Of a DNA stretch of 64,000 nt, positions 53,411-60,804 are shown piece after piece (within the stretch, counting starts at the first letter, position 1; the number at the start of each line of letters is the position of its first letter). The stretch is taken from assembly GCA_000720375.1 (NCBI GenBank), contig JOAA01000032.1, positions 170,244-234,243 on the forward strand. Direction: 5' to 3'. Made by a program: the position numbers and the translations under genes. Below the pieces are notes generated by a model. That model had not been told where the DNA came from. It saw only the letters and a list, made by a program, of their open reading frames with translations, and did no database searches. Source of the stretch: Rhodococcus rhodnii (GTDB lineage: Bacteria > Actinomycetota > Actinomycetes > Mycobacteriales > Pseudonocardiaceae).

Positions 53411-53639
53411 TCAGTCACGGACGTAGTAATGGCCCATCGTGTCGTCGAACCGGCCGCTCGGCCGGCAGCACCGGCGGAAACCGCCGCCCGGAACCGCAAG
53501 GGCACGGGTCCTTGCCGCCCAGTTTCTCGACCAGTTCGGTGTCCTCGCCGACCACTCGGTGGCCGCGTTTGACCCTGGCCTCGCTAGAGGGAACCCCCGG
53601 CGACGCTTGCTGGTCCGCTCAAAACAACACCTCGTCCAT
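53411..53639 (-). pseudogene. Broken SEC-C metal-binding protein gene
   Basis: From a strong ribosome site (AGGAGGCCGTC) and ATG 53639 the minus strand reads [56 protein letters not shown]; then one extra base, then [21 protein letters not shown] and a stop. [10 protein letters not shown] is the SEC-C zinc motif. The total of 229 nt is 76 codons plus one base. Two lesions (a nonsense, probably from TGG, and a +1 shift) make it a recent pseudogene or a sequencing-error victim. Confidence 0.7.
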
Positions 53640-53790
53640 GACGGCCTCCTTCATTGGGTCCGAGGGACTTTAGAGCTCGGCGACCGGCGCGGGCGACGGG
53701 TTTTCGGAGTGCTCACTCTCCAGCTACGTCATTTGTCGCGATCGATCCGGGTCATCGGGTCCTGGTTCGGCGTCTGTTCTCGGGCGTGCA

Positions 53791-54150
53791 ATGGGAGTGA
53801 TGATCCGGGTGCTGATAGTTGACGACGACCTGCGGGTCCGCTCAGCGCTGCGCGCTTTTCTCGATGCGAATCCCGGATTCGACGTGGTCGGTGAGGCTGC
53901 TGGATCCGCCGCCGCGTTGGAGCTCGCCCGGACGTTGGCGCCACATGTCGCCGTCGTCGACATGCACCTCCCGGGGGTCGATGACGGGTTGGCGTTATTG
54001 CGCGAGCTGATGGAGCTCAACGTTCCGGTTGTGGCGATCAGTCTGGATCTCGCCGTGCGGCAGAGTGCGCTGGATGCGGGCGCGTCCCGGTTCTTGGACA
54101 AGGCGAGTGTGCCCGAGTTTCTGCTCGATGCCCTACGTCAGATGACGTAG
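53791..54150 (+). CDS. Stand-alone response-regulator receiver
   Basis: A 119-residue receiver: IRVLIVDDDLRVRSALRAFLDANPGFDVVGEA, phosphoacceptor in VAVVDMHLPGVDDG, Lys in FLDKASVPEFL. No output domain. It could pass phosphate in a relay or bind another protein. Start ATG 53791, or ATG 53800. No kinase adjacent; the nearest in-window kinases are the fusion at 56.9 kb and those at 8 and 47 kb. Confidence 0.85.
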   Translation: MGVMIRVLIVDDDLRVRSALRAFLDANPGFDVVGEAAGSAAALELARTLAPHVAVVDMHLPGVDDGLALLRELMELNVPVVAISLDLAVRQSALDAGASRFLDKASVPEFLLDALRQMT

Positions 54151-54191
54151 CCCGGCCGCGACACGAGTCATATTCGACATTGCCGCAACGG

Positions 54192-54219
54192 ATCGGACAG
54201 ATTCGGTCGACTGTCCGAT
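54192..54219. promoter_or_regulatory. Dyad ATCGGACAG-N10-CTGTCCGAT
   Basis: Perfect 9-nt arms around a 10-nt centre, 42 nt after the receiver stop and 45 nt before the small gene at 54265. Could be an operator for the small gene and IclR, or a terminator; no U-tract favours the operator. Confidence 0.55.
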
Positions 54220-54264
54220 GTATCCCGGCGTGATCTGGAGCACTCTCATCACTGGGAGGCTGAG

Positions 54265-54495
54265 ATGAACGCGATGATCGAGATGACCAAGCTGTTCTAC
54301 CAGCGCCCTCAGCCCGGCGCGTCGGACGAGACGGTCGCCGAGTGGTACCGGGCAAAGGGCCGGATGCACGAGCGGCTGGCCGAATGCGCAGGTCTCGACG
54401 CGGCGCAGGAACGTGCGTACGCCGCGGCAAGCTACGACCACGCCCGCAGGCTCGAACTGCGTGCGGCCTCCTGCCGGACCGAGCAGGCAGCGTGA
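54265..54495 (+). CDS. Small helical protein, unknown
   Basis: A 76-residue protein after GGGAGGCTGAG: MNAMIEMTKLFYQRPQPGASDETVAEWYRAKGRMHERLAEC...SYDHARRLELRAASC. Helical, charged, two Cys; no domain recognised. It ends 25 nt before the IclR gene on the same strand and probably shares its transcript. Confidence 0.65.
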   Translation: MNAMIEMTKLFYQRPQPGASDETVAEWYRAKGRMHERLAECAGLDAAQERAYAAASYDHARRLELRAASCRTEQAA

Positions 54496-54520
54496 CGTCC
54501 CAAGCAGAGGTGTGCGGACT

Positions 54521-55297
54521 TTGAGCGACACAGCAGCGCAGGCCACAGGTGGCGTGATCGAGAAGGCGTTCACGATCTTGGAGGGCTGGGACCACCGGGG
54601 CGAAACCCTTGGCGTGTCGGAGATTTCCCGTAGAACCGGGTTGCCGAAGTCGACCAGCCACCGGCTGCTCGGCATCCTCGAGGCGGCAGGCGTGGTCGAA
54701 CGCCTCGCAGGCACCTACCGGTTAGGCAAGCGGATCCGTGGCATCTCCGGCGTGCTGAGCGCGGGAATTCCGACCTACCTGCGCGAGATCAGCCTCCCAT
54801 TCCTGCAGGACCTGTACGAGCTGACGCACGAGACCATCCACTTGGGAGTCCTTGACGGCGTGGACATCCAGTGTGTGGAGAAGCTCTACGGGCACCGGCG
54901 TGCGCCGGTGCGTTCACGGGTCGGTGGCCTGTTGCCGGGTCATTCGACCGCGCTGGGCAAGGTTTTGCTGGCGTATTCACCGACGCCGACGCAACGCGCG
55001 ATCCTGACGTCCGAGTTGGCGATGTACACGCCGGCCACGATCGTGCAGCCGTTGCAGCTCGCCGCCGAACTCAGGACCGTGCGGCAGCGGGGCCTCGCGT
55101 ACGACCGTGGGGAAACGCATCCTGAGGTGAACTGTGTCGCCGCGCCGTTGGTCAACGCGAAGGGCCGCGCGATCGCCGCGATCTCGATCAGCGGCCCCGC
55201 GGGACGTTTCGAACCGGAGGTTGTCGTCGAGCGGCTTCGTCGCGCCGCCCGGGCGGCTTCGGTTGTCTTCGCGTCGAAACGAGCCAACGTCGCGTAA
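54521..55297 (+). CDS. IclR family transcriptional regulator
   Basis: A 258-residue IclR protein: winged helix LGVSEISRRTGLPKSTSHRLLGILEAAGVVERLAG and effector domain (LRRISLPFLQDLYELTHETIHLGVLDG-like, LLPGHSTALGKVLLAY, GETHPEVNCVAAPLVNAKGRAIAAISISGPAGR). TTG 54521 is used; a GTG at 54512 is the alternative. Effector unknown; IclR proteins often sense aromatic or sugar acids. Confidence 0.88.
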   Translation: MSDTAAQATGGVIEKAFTILEGWDHRGETLGVSEISRRTGLPKSTSHRLLGILEAAGVVERLAGTYRLGKRIRGISGVLSAGIPTYLREISLPFLQDLYELTHETIHLGVLDGVDIQCVEKLYGHRRAPVRSRVGGLLPGHSTALGKVLLAYSPTPTQRAILTSELAMYTPATIVQPLQLAAELRTVRQRGLAYDRGETHPEVNCVAAPLVNAKGRAIAAISISGPAGRFEPEVVVERLRRAARAASVVFASKRANVA

Positions 55298-55300
55298 TGC

Positions 55301-55338
55301 GCATGCCGGGCTCGCCCCCCTCCATGGGCCCGGCATGC
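55301..55338. terminator. Bidirectional terminator hairpin
   Basis: GCATGCCGGGC (55301-55311) pairs exactly with GCCCGGCATGC (55328-55338) around a 16-nt loop, 4 nt after the IclR stop and 3 nt beyond that of the convergent phosphotransferase gene. Position between convergent genes supports termination. Confidence 0.75.
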
Positions 55339-55341
55339 GAC

Positions 55342-56262
55342 CTAAACCCAGCTGGTGACGGGCTTTGTCGAGCGCCAGATGTCCAACGCGGGCCGCATTC
55401 CCTCGCCGAGCGACGGCATGTCCGGCACCATGGCGTAACACGCCACGAGCTGCAGCATCCGGATGCCTTCCATGAGCCGCAGCAACCGCTCGTCCATCGG
55501 CTTTCCGGCTACGGCGGCGTACGTCTGCTCGGCTTCGGCGCCGACGAACGCCATGTCCCATTCGACTGGACCGCGGGTGACTTGTTCGAAGTCCGAGCAC
55601 AGCACACCGTGCGGGGTGGCGATCAGGTTGTGACCGGGCGAATCGCCGTGGATGGGCACGATTTCCGCCTGCGGGAACTCTTTCCGCAACGCGGTCGGGT
55701 CGGTGACCATCGGTTTGACCGCCTGCCACTCCTGGACCGCGCGGCCGAGATCCGCCGGCTCGACCAGGTCGGGCCGGTCGGCGAGGAACTCGAAGGCCTT
55801 GTCCATGAACGGATCGAGGAAGTCCATGAACCCCAGCTCACCGGGGTAATCCCGGAGCGCCTTGTGCAGCCGCGCGGCGGTCTGAGCTGATCGCGCCGGG
55901 CTGATCTCCTCGTCGAGCTGCTCGACGAACTGCCAGAACGTCATCGAGAACCCGTCGTTGCCGACCGGCTCACGCGCAACCAGCGGGCTCGGCGCGACAA
56001 CGGGGTGACCCCTGTCGGCAAGCCATCCGGCCACCGCCAGTTCTCGCCGCTGGTCCCGTGCCTGCTCCTCGACGGTAAGCCACGGCGGCAAAACCGTCGG
56101 TACACGCACCGCGACCGGCGACGGTTTCAAATGCACGATGACGGAGAAGACGTTGTAAAGGACCTCCGGCTCGGTGACCGTGAGCCCGAGGTCGCGTCCC
56201 GCGGCGGCCGCGGCGTCCCGCGCCCGGTCGGTACGAGCCGCCACTTGTTCGTCGGTGAGCAT
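55342..56262 (-). CDS. Aminoglycoside phosphotransferase-family (APH) protein
   Basis: A 306-residue APH/ChoK kinase-fold protein. The catalytic Brenner loop is VPIHGDSPGHNLIATPHG (HGDxxxxN) and the metal-binding Asp is in CSDFEQV. N-terminal lobe VAVRVPTVLPPWL replaces a canonical Lys motif. It probably phosphorylates a small molecule; real antibiotic resistance is not implied. ATG 56262; 12 nt from the next gene's stop. Confidence 0.82.
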   Translation of the reverse strand: MLTDEQVAARTDRARDAAAAAGRDLGLTVTEPEVLYNVFSVIVHLKPSPVAVRVPTVLPPWLTVEEQARDQRRELAVAGWLADRGHPVVAPSPLVAREPVGNDGFSMTFWQFVEQLDEEISPARSAQTAARLHKALRDYPGELGFMDFLDPFMDKAFEFLADRPDLVEPADLGRAVQEWQAVKPMVTDPTALRKEFPQAEIVPIHGDSPGHNLIATPHGVLCSDFEQVTRGPVEWDMAFVGAEAEQTYAAVAGKPMDERLLRLMEGIRMLQLVACYAMVPDMPSLGEGMRPALDIWRSTKPVTSWV

Positions 56263-56274
56263 GTCCAGACGGTA

Positions 56275-56928
56275 CTAGGGACCTGTGACAAGTCCCTCTC
56301 GGACGGCCCACAGCGCGGCCTGGGTTCGTGACGTCAGGCCCAGTTTGGACAGCACATTGCTGACGTGTGTGCGCGCGGTGCGTTCGCTGATCATCAACAC
56401 CGCCGCTATGTCCTTATTGGACTGTCCTTTGGCGACAAGGATGAGAATTTCCCGTTCCCGTGGGGTAAGCGCGGTCGCCGTGCGGTGAGGTGAGACCAGC
56501 GACCGGGTCAGGGTGCGGGCGACCGCCGGATCAAGGTGGACCTGGCCGCGCTTGGCCGCGCGTACCGCGGCGCCGACCTGGTCTGCCTCGGCGTCCTTCA
56601 ACAGGTAGCCTGCCGCGCCCGCTTCCAGCGCGACGTGGACGCGTTCGGCCTCGCTGAAGCTGGTCAACGCGACGACTTCGACGCCCGGATACCGCTGTTT
56701 GATCGCCTTGGTCGCCGCGATGCCGTCGAGGCGAGGCATGAGCAGATCCATCAGCACCACGTCAGGCAGATCGCCCGCTGCGGCGGCGATGGCGAGCTGG
56801 TCGAGGGCCGCCTGGCCGTCCGCGGCCTCGCCCTGGACCTCGATGTCGTCGAGCATCTCGAAGAACGCGCGCATGCCACGCCGGACCACCGCGTGGTCGT
56901 CGACAAGGAACACCCTGATCGGGCTCAT
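56275..56928 (-). CDS. NarL-type response regulator
   Basis: A 217-residue regulator: receiver (IRVFLVDDHAVVRRG, phosphoacceptor VVLMDLLMPRLDG, VALTSFS, YLLKDAEAD) and LuxR helix-turn-helix (LTPREREILILVAKGQSNKDIAAVLMISERTARTHVSNVL). Its ATG overlaps the stop of the symporter-kinase gene by 4 nt, so it is that protein's partner. Confidence 0.95.
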   Translation of the reverse strand: MSPIRVFLVDDHAVVRRGMRAFFEMLDDIEVQGEAADGQAALDQLAIAAAAGDLPDVVLMDLLMPRLDGIAATKAIKQRYPGVEVVALTSFSEAERVHVALEAGAAGYLLKDAEADQVGAAVRAAKRGQVHLDPAVARTLTRSLVSPHRTATALTPREREILILVAKGQSNKDIAAVLMISERTARTHVSNVLSKLGLTSRTQAALWAVREGLVTGP

Positions 56929-59414
56929 CGTGCGCGCTCCTGGATCTCCATCGCGTCCGGCACGACCAGCCGGACAGTTGTCGGTCCGTCCGGATGGCTG
57001 TCGATCACCAGCCGGCCGCCGATCCGCCGCATCCGCTCACGCATCCCGGTCAGGCCGAGCCCGGCGATGTGCGGCGCGGACGGATCGAAGCCGGTGCCGT
57101 CGTCGGCCACCTCGATCAGCAGGTCCCCATCGAGCGACAGCCGAACCTCGATCCGGCTCGGGCTGGCGTGCTTCACGCAGTTGTGCATCGCTTCCTGCAC
57201 CACACGGAACAGCTCTTCCTCGCGGAAAGCACTGAGCGGTAAGCGTTCCTCCGGTGCGATGACCTCGACCCGCAGGTTCTCCCGTACCGCGATCGCCGAC
57301 GCGCCCTTGCGGATCGCGGACACCAGGCCCTCCTCGTGCAGCGTGTCCGGCCGCAGCTGGAACAACGCGCCACGCATCTCCGCCAACGCGCCTTGGGTGA
57401 GTTTGCGCAGCTCGGCCAGGCCACGCGCGACCGGACCGTCAGGATCGGCGCCCTCCTTCTGCGCCGCGAGTTCGACCGCGCGGGTGTAGAGGGTCATCGA
57501 GAACAGTGCCTGGGAGACCGAGTCGTGCAGCTCACGGGCCAGCCGGTGGCGTTCCTCCAGTGTCGCGACCTGCGAGGCCTCGTCGATCATCTCCATCACC
57601 TCCTCGACGCCCAGCCGCTCCTCGCCGGCCACCGACGCGATCATGATCCGCGCGGACGCGGTGCCGATCGACCCGGCCAGTTCGGTCTCGGCCTGCCGGA
57701 TCTGCTCGGGATCCGCGTCGGCGTTCGACGGTCCGTCGATTGTCCGTCCAAACCGCTCCAACAACGAACGCAACTCGCCGATCGTGACCGCGCGGTGCCA
57801 CGCCCGAGGCTCCGCGGGGTCGGCGAGCGCGTCGACGAACAACACAGCCTGTGCACGTTCGGCGACGTTCGGCCGCTGTATCAACGAAACACACACGTAT
57901 CCGCCGATGTTGACGAGCATGCTCCAGAACATCGCGTGGCTGACGCTGTCCATCCCGCCGATGCCGAACAACTGCTGCGGACGCAGCGCGGAAATCCCGA
58001 ACGGGCCATCGCGCAGGAACGTGTCCGACAGCCACGCGGGCAACAACAAGGTGTACGCCCATACCGTGAATCCGGCGACCAGGCCGACCAGCGCGCCGTC
58101 GCGTGTCCCGCCTTTCCAGAACAGCCCGCCGAGTACCGCGGGCGCGAACTGGGCCATCGCGGCGAAGGACACCAGCCCGATCGACACCAGCGCCGAGCCC
58201 TCGCCCGCGAACCGGAAGAACGCGTAACCGGCCAGCATCACCAGGACGATCGTGGCCCTGCGGACGAACAGGATCAGCTTGGCCAGGTTGCGGCGCTGCA
58301 CGAACTTCGGCGCGCCGCGCAGCAAGGCGGGCATCACCAGCGAGTTGGAGACCATGGTGCTCAACGCGACCATCTCGACGATGATCATCCCGGTGGCCGC
58401 GCTGAGCCCGCCGATGAACACGAGCAGCGTCAACGCCCCCTGCCCGGCGTCCATCGGCAGGGTCAGCACGTAGGTGTCCGGGTTGACCTCGGATCCCAGG
58501 CGTAGCAACCCGCCTGCGGCGATCGGCAGTACGAAGATGTTGATGATCAACAGGTACAGCGGGAACAGCCACATCGCCCGCTTGAGGTGCCGCTCGTCGA
58601 CGTTCTCCACCACGCCGATCTGCCACTGCCTCGGCAGCAACAGGCTTGCCAAGGCGGCCAGGACGATCAGCCACGCCCACGTCCCGGTCTGCTCGCCGAG
58701 TGTGAACAATGTGGACAGATTCGCCTGCGCGGCTTGGCTGAACAGGTCGCCGAAGCCGCCGTAGAGGCCGAACGTGACGAAAATGCCGGCCGCGACGAAC
58801 GCGACCAGCTTGACCACCGACTCGAACGCGATGGCCGCGACCATGCCTTCGTGTCGTTCGGTGGCGTCCAGATGCCTTGTGCCGAACAGGATCGTGAACC
58901 CGGCCAGCAGCAGCGCCACGTACAGCGCGGTGTCCTGGAACATCGGCACGTGCCCGGCCGTGGGCTGGCCCCTGATGATCTCGAACGTCGCCGAGACCGC
59001 CTTGAGCTGCAGCGCGATGTACGGCACGATCCCGATCGCCGCGATGATCGTGACCAGCCCGCCGAGCGAGCTGCTTTTGCCGTAGCGCGCGGAGATGAAG
59101 TCGGCCATCGACGTGATCCGGTTGCGTTTGCTGATCCGGATGATCCGCCGCAGCACCAGCCAGCCCAACGCCATCATCAGAGTCGGGCCCAGATACGTGG
59201 TCAGGAAGCCGGAACCGTCGACCGCCGCACGGCCGACGCTGCCGTAATACGTCCACGATGTGGCGAAAACCGCCAGGGACAACGCATACGTCGTGCCCGA
59301 GTTGATCACGCTGCGGCCGGAATCGGCGCGGCGGTCGCCGTAGAACGCCACCGCGAACAGAATGCCCAGGTAGGCGATCGAGGCCGCGACCACGACCCAG
59401 GTCTGCAACACCAC
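56925..59414 (-). CDS. Sodium:solute symporter-histidine kinase fusion
   Basis: An 829-residue protein. Residues about 5-500 form an SSF transporter with about 13 helices (ATSWTYYGSVGRAA, FISARYGKSSSLGG, LIVEMVALSTMVSNSLVMPAL, FAPAVLGGLFWKGGTRDGALVGL). A short linker is followed by a HisKA_3 domain (RHRLARELHDSVSQALFSMTL) and an HATPase (EAMHNCVKHASPSRIEV, DDGTGFD, GLGLTGMRERM). CbrA-like in idea, but with a NarL-type kinase. GTG 59414, preceded by AGGA, is chosen; a TTG at 59435 also works. It probably senses its transported solute. Confidence 0.93.
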   Translation of the reverse strand: MVLQTWVVVAASIAYLGILFAVAFYGDRRADSGRSVINSGTTYALSLAVFATSWTYYGSVGRAAVDGSGFLTTYLGPTLMMALGWLVLRRIIRISKRNRITSMADFISARYGKSSSLGGLVTIIAAIGIVPYIALQLKAVSATFEIIRGQPTAGHVPMFQDTALYVALLLAGFTILFGTRHLDATERHEGMVAAIAFESVVKLVAFVAAGIFVTFGLYGGFGDLFSQAAQANLSTLFTLGEQTGTWAWLIVLAALASLLLPRQWQIGVVENVDERHLKRAMWLFPLYLLIINIFVLPIAAGGLLRLGSEVNPDTYVLTLPMDAGQGALTLLVFIGGLSAATGMIIVEMVALSTMVSNSLVMPALLRGAPKFVQRRNLAKLILFVRRATIVLVMLAGYAFFRFAGEGSALVSIGLVSFAAMAQFAPAVLGGLFWKGGTRDGALVGLVAGFTVWAYTLLLPAWLSDTFLRDGPFGISALRPQQLFGIGGMDSVSHAMFWSMLVNIGGYVCVSLIQRPNVAERAQAVLFVDALADPAEPRAWHRAVTIGELRSLLERFGRTIDGPSNADADPEQIRQAETELAGSIGTASARIMIASVAGEERLGVEEVMEMIDEASQVATLEERHRLARELHDSVSQALFSMTLYTRAVELAAQKEGADPDGPVARGLAELRKLTQGALAEMRGALFQLRPDTLHEEGLVSAIRKGASAIAVRENLRVEVIAPEERLPLSAFREEELFRVVQEAMHNCVKHASPSRIEVRLSLDGDLLIEVADDGTGFDPSAPHIAGLGLTGMRERMRRIGGRLVIDSHPDGPTTVRLVVPDAMEIQERAR

Positions 59415-59415
59415 G

Positions 59416-59643
59416 TCATCCTGACTTTCCGACAAGGACGGCGATCGCGCCGATAATCACCGCCCACACCATGAACAAATAGACCCACACCACCGGAAGA
59501 CCGAAAATCTGACCACCTGTGCTGAAAGCGGAGAGCAACGGCGGCATCAACAGAACGAATCCGAATGCCGCGACAACGGTCAACCCGGTGGCCAGGCGTC
59601 CGCCGTCCACTGGTCGTGACTGCCGGTTCTTGCCGCGTCGCAT
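59416..59643 (-). CDS. Small two-helix membrane partner of the symporter-kinase
   Basis: A 75-residue protein with two hydrophobic helices (about 18-40, TGLTVVAAFGFVLLMPPLLSA; and 46-70, LPVVWVYLFMVWAVIIGAIAVLV). Its stop is 1 nt before the GTG of the SSF-kinase gene. Small membrane subunits often go with SSF transporters; a subunit role is inferred. ATG 59643. Confidence 0.8.
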   Translation of the reverse strand: MRRGKNRQSRPVDGGRLATGLTVVAAFGFVLLMPPLLSAFSTGGQIFGLPVVWVYLFMVWAVIIGAIAVLVGKSG

Positions 59644-60002
59644 CTCCACCACCCAGGGAAAGGGAGAAAGTCGCGAGCCGAGCCTAGAGCGCGGTTGTCC
59701 ACTTTGCGAGCGGATGTTGACCCGGTTGGCCCGCCGGGCGTTCCGTGCGGCCGAACGAGGCGTGGACCCGGCGATTCCGCCGGTCACTCGGCGCGATGAC
59801 AGCCGCAATGACCAGCGCATTCAGGTATCCACATGCCCACGGCGCGAGCGCAGGCGGTTCACGCGGTCCGCATTTCACCCGAACAGGCTCACCCGTTACG
59901 CGGAGTTGATTTCCGCGGGGAAATCCCGACTACTCCTCGCCCTTCATCCCGTCACCGGGAATCGCCTGGTGATAGGACCAATTGCGGACTTCAGGCCGCC
60001 GC
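59644..60002. other. Intergenic tract
   Basis: About 360 nt between the small membrane gene and the TetR stop. No gene recognised. A short hairpin GATTTCC-GCGG-GGAAATC (59908-59925) lies about 80 nt downstream of the TetR gene and may act as its terminator. Confidence 0.45.
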
Positions 60003-60602
60003 CTAGTCGGAGATCTCGACGCTGCGCCGATGCCTGCGGACGCTTTCCTCGACCAGATCGAGCACCGGCTCGAGGTCGTCCGCGGGCAGGCCCATGGCCA
60101 GGTGCGACACGAGACCTTCGAGCACGAGTTCAAGAAACGCCGTCAGCACCTTGACGTCGACGTCGTCACGCAGGTTTCCGGCTTCGCGCTGCCGCTGCAG
60201 ACGCTGGCGGGTGGCCTCGGTCAACGCCTCCGAGCGCTCGGCCCAGCGGCCGCGGAACTCCGGGTCGGTGCGTAGCCGCCGGGATACCTCCAACCGGGTG
60301 CCCAGCCAGTCAGCCGGGTGATCTTGCCCGGCCGGTGCCGCCAGTAGGTTGCGCATCACCTGGACGAGACCCTGTTCGGCGACCACGTCGGCCATCCGGC
60401 GCGCCTCGTCCTCGGCCAGCGCGAGGAAGAGGGATTCCTTGTCCCGGAAGTGGTGGAAGATCGCCCCCCTGGACAGGCCGGTGGCCTCTTCGAGCCTGCG
60501 TACGGTGGCGCCTTCGTAGCCGAAACGCGCGAAACACGTCCGCGCGCCATCCAGAATCTGGCGGCGGCGGGCGTCGAGGTGGTCCTGGCTGACCCGTGGC
60601 AT
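60003..60602 (-). CDS. AcnR-like TetR family regulator
   Basis: A 199-residue TetR protein. The N-terminal part RRQILDGARTCFARFGYEGATVRRLEEATGLSRGAIFHHFRDKESLFLALAEDEARRMADVV closely recalls AcnR, the aconitase repressor of corynebacteria and relatives. acn is not adjacent here, which is unusual; the divergent neighbour is a secreted protein. A 20-bp palindrome lies 33 nt upstream of the start, as expected for an autoregulatory site. Confidence 0.82.
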   Translation of the reverse strand: MPRVSQDHLDARRRQILDGARTCFARFGYEGATVRRLEEATGLSRGAIFHHFRDKESLFLALAEDEARRMADVVAEQGLVQVMRNLLAAPAGQDHPADWLGTRLEVSRRLRTDPEFRGRWAERSEALTEATRQRLQRQREAGNLRDDVDVKVLTAFLELVLEGLVSHLAMGLPADDLEPVLDLVEESVRRHRRSVEISD

Positions 60603-60635
60603 CGAACAATCGTCCCATGTACTGGGTATTTATTG

Positions 60636-60655
60636 CAATCCGTACGTACGGATTG
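60636..60655. promoter_or_regulatory. 20-bp perfect palindrome CAATCCGTACGTACGGATTG
   Basis: A gap-free palindrome in the region between the AcnR-like gene (start 60602) and the secreted-protein gene (start 60805). It lies where the -35 of the TetR gene should be. Binding by the TetR protein is likely but not shown. Confidence 0.72.
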
Positions 60656-60688
60656 ATAGCCCCCGGGTTTCACAAAGAGTAACAGGGA

Positions 60689-60718
60689 TTGACAGAGGGT
60701 CCGCCAAGGGTGTGTGAT
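60689..60718 (+). promoter_or_regulatory. Possible promoter of the 980-residue secreted protein
   Basis: TTGACA (60689-60694), 18 nt, TGTGAT (60713-60718). The -10 is weak. The start codon lies 87 nt downstream, after a near-palindrome at 60728-60748. Confidence 0.35.
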
Positions 60719-60727
60719 CCCCCTCAT

Positions 60728-60748
60728 AGATAGGAAACTTTCTTATCT
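60728..60748. promoter_or_regulatory. Near-palindrome AGATAGGAAA-C-TTTCTTATCT
   Basis: 10-nt arms with one mismatch around a single C. It follows the possible promoter of the secreted protein and could be a repressor site in its leader. The motif resembles AGGAAA...TTTCCT dyads seen before secreted hydrolase genes of actinomycetes; that is recollection, not checked. Confidence 0.5.
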
Positions 60749-60804
60749 AATTCAGGAACTCCGCCGCAGTACCTCCGCCCCGACAATCCCTGTAGGAGGC
60801 TTCA

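Larger units (their letters stand above)
53080..53790. other. Gene-poor decayed tract
   Basis: About 700 nt without an intact gene. It holds a 12-nt-arm hairpin and the broken SEC-C gene. Minus-strand frames near 53126-53386 (SSEGLFVGDDFDLMAEVLELDRERAAS, then after a shift VDRLAILDPNG) and a plus-strand frame (LAVELKNLGHQVEIIADEEAF) look partly coding but none can be joined to a whole gene. Confidence 0.5.

Noticed and set aside
53439..53822. Plus-strand frame of about 127 codons
   Set aside because: Overlaps the broken SEC-C gene on the other strand and the receiver start; no ribosome site and no family resemblance.
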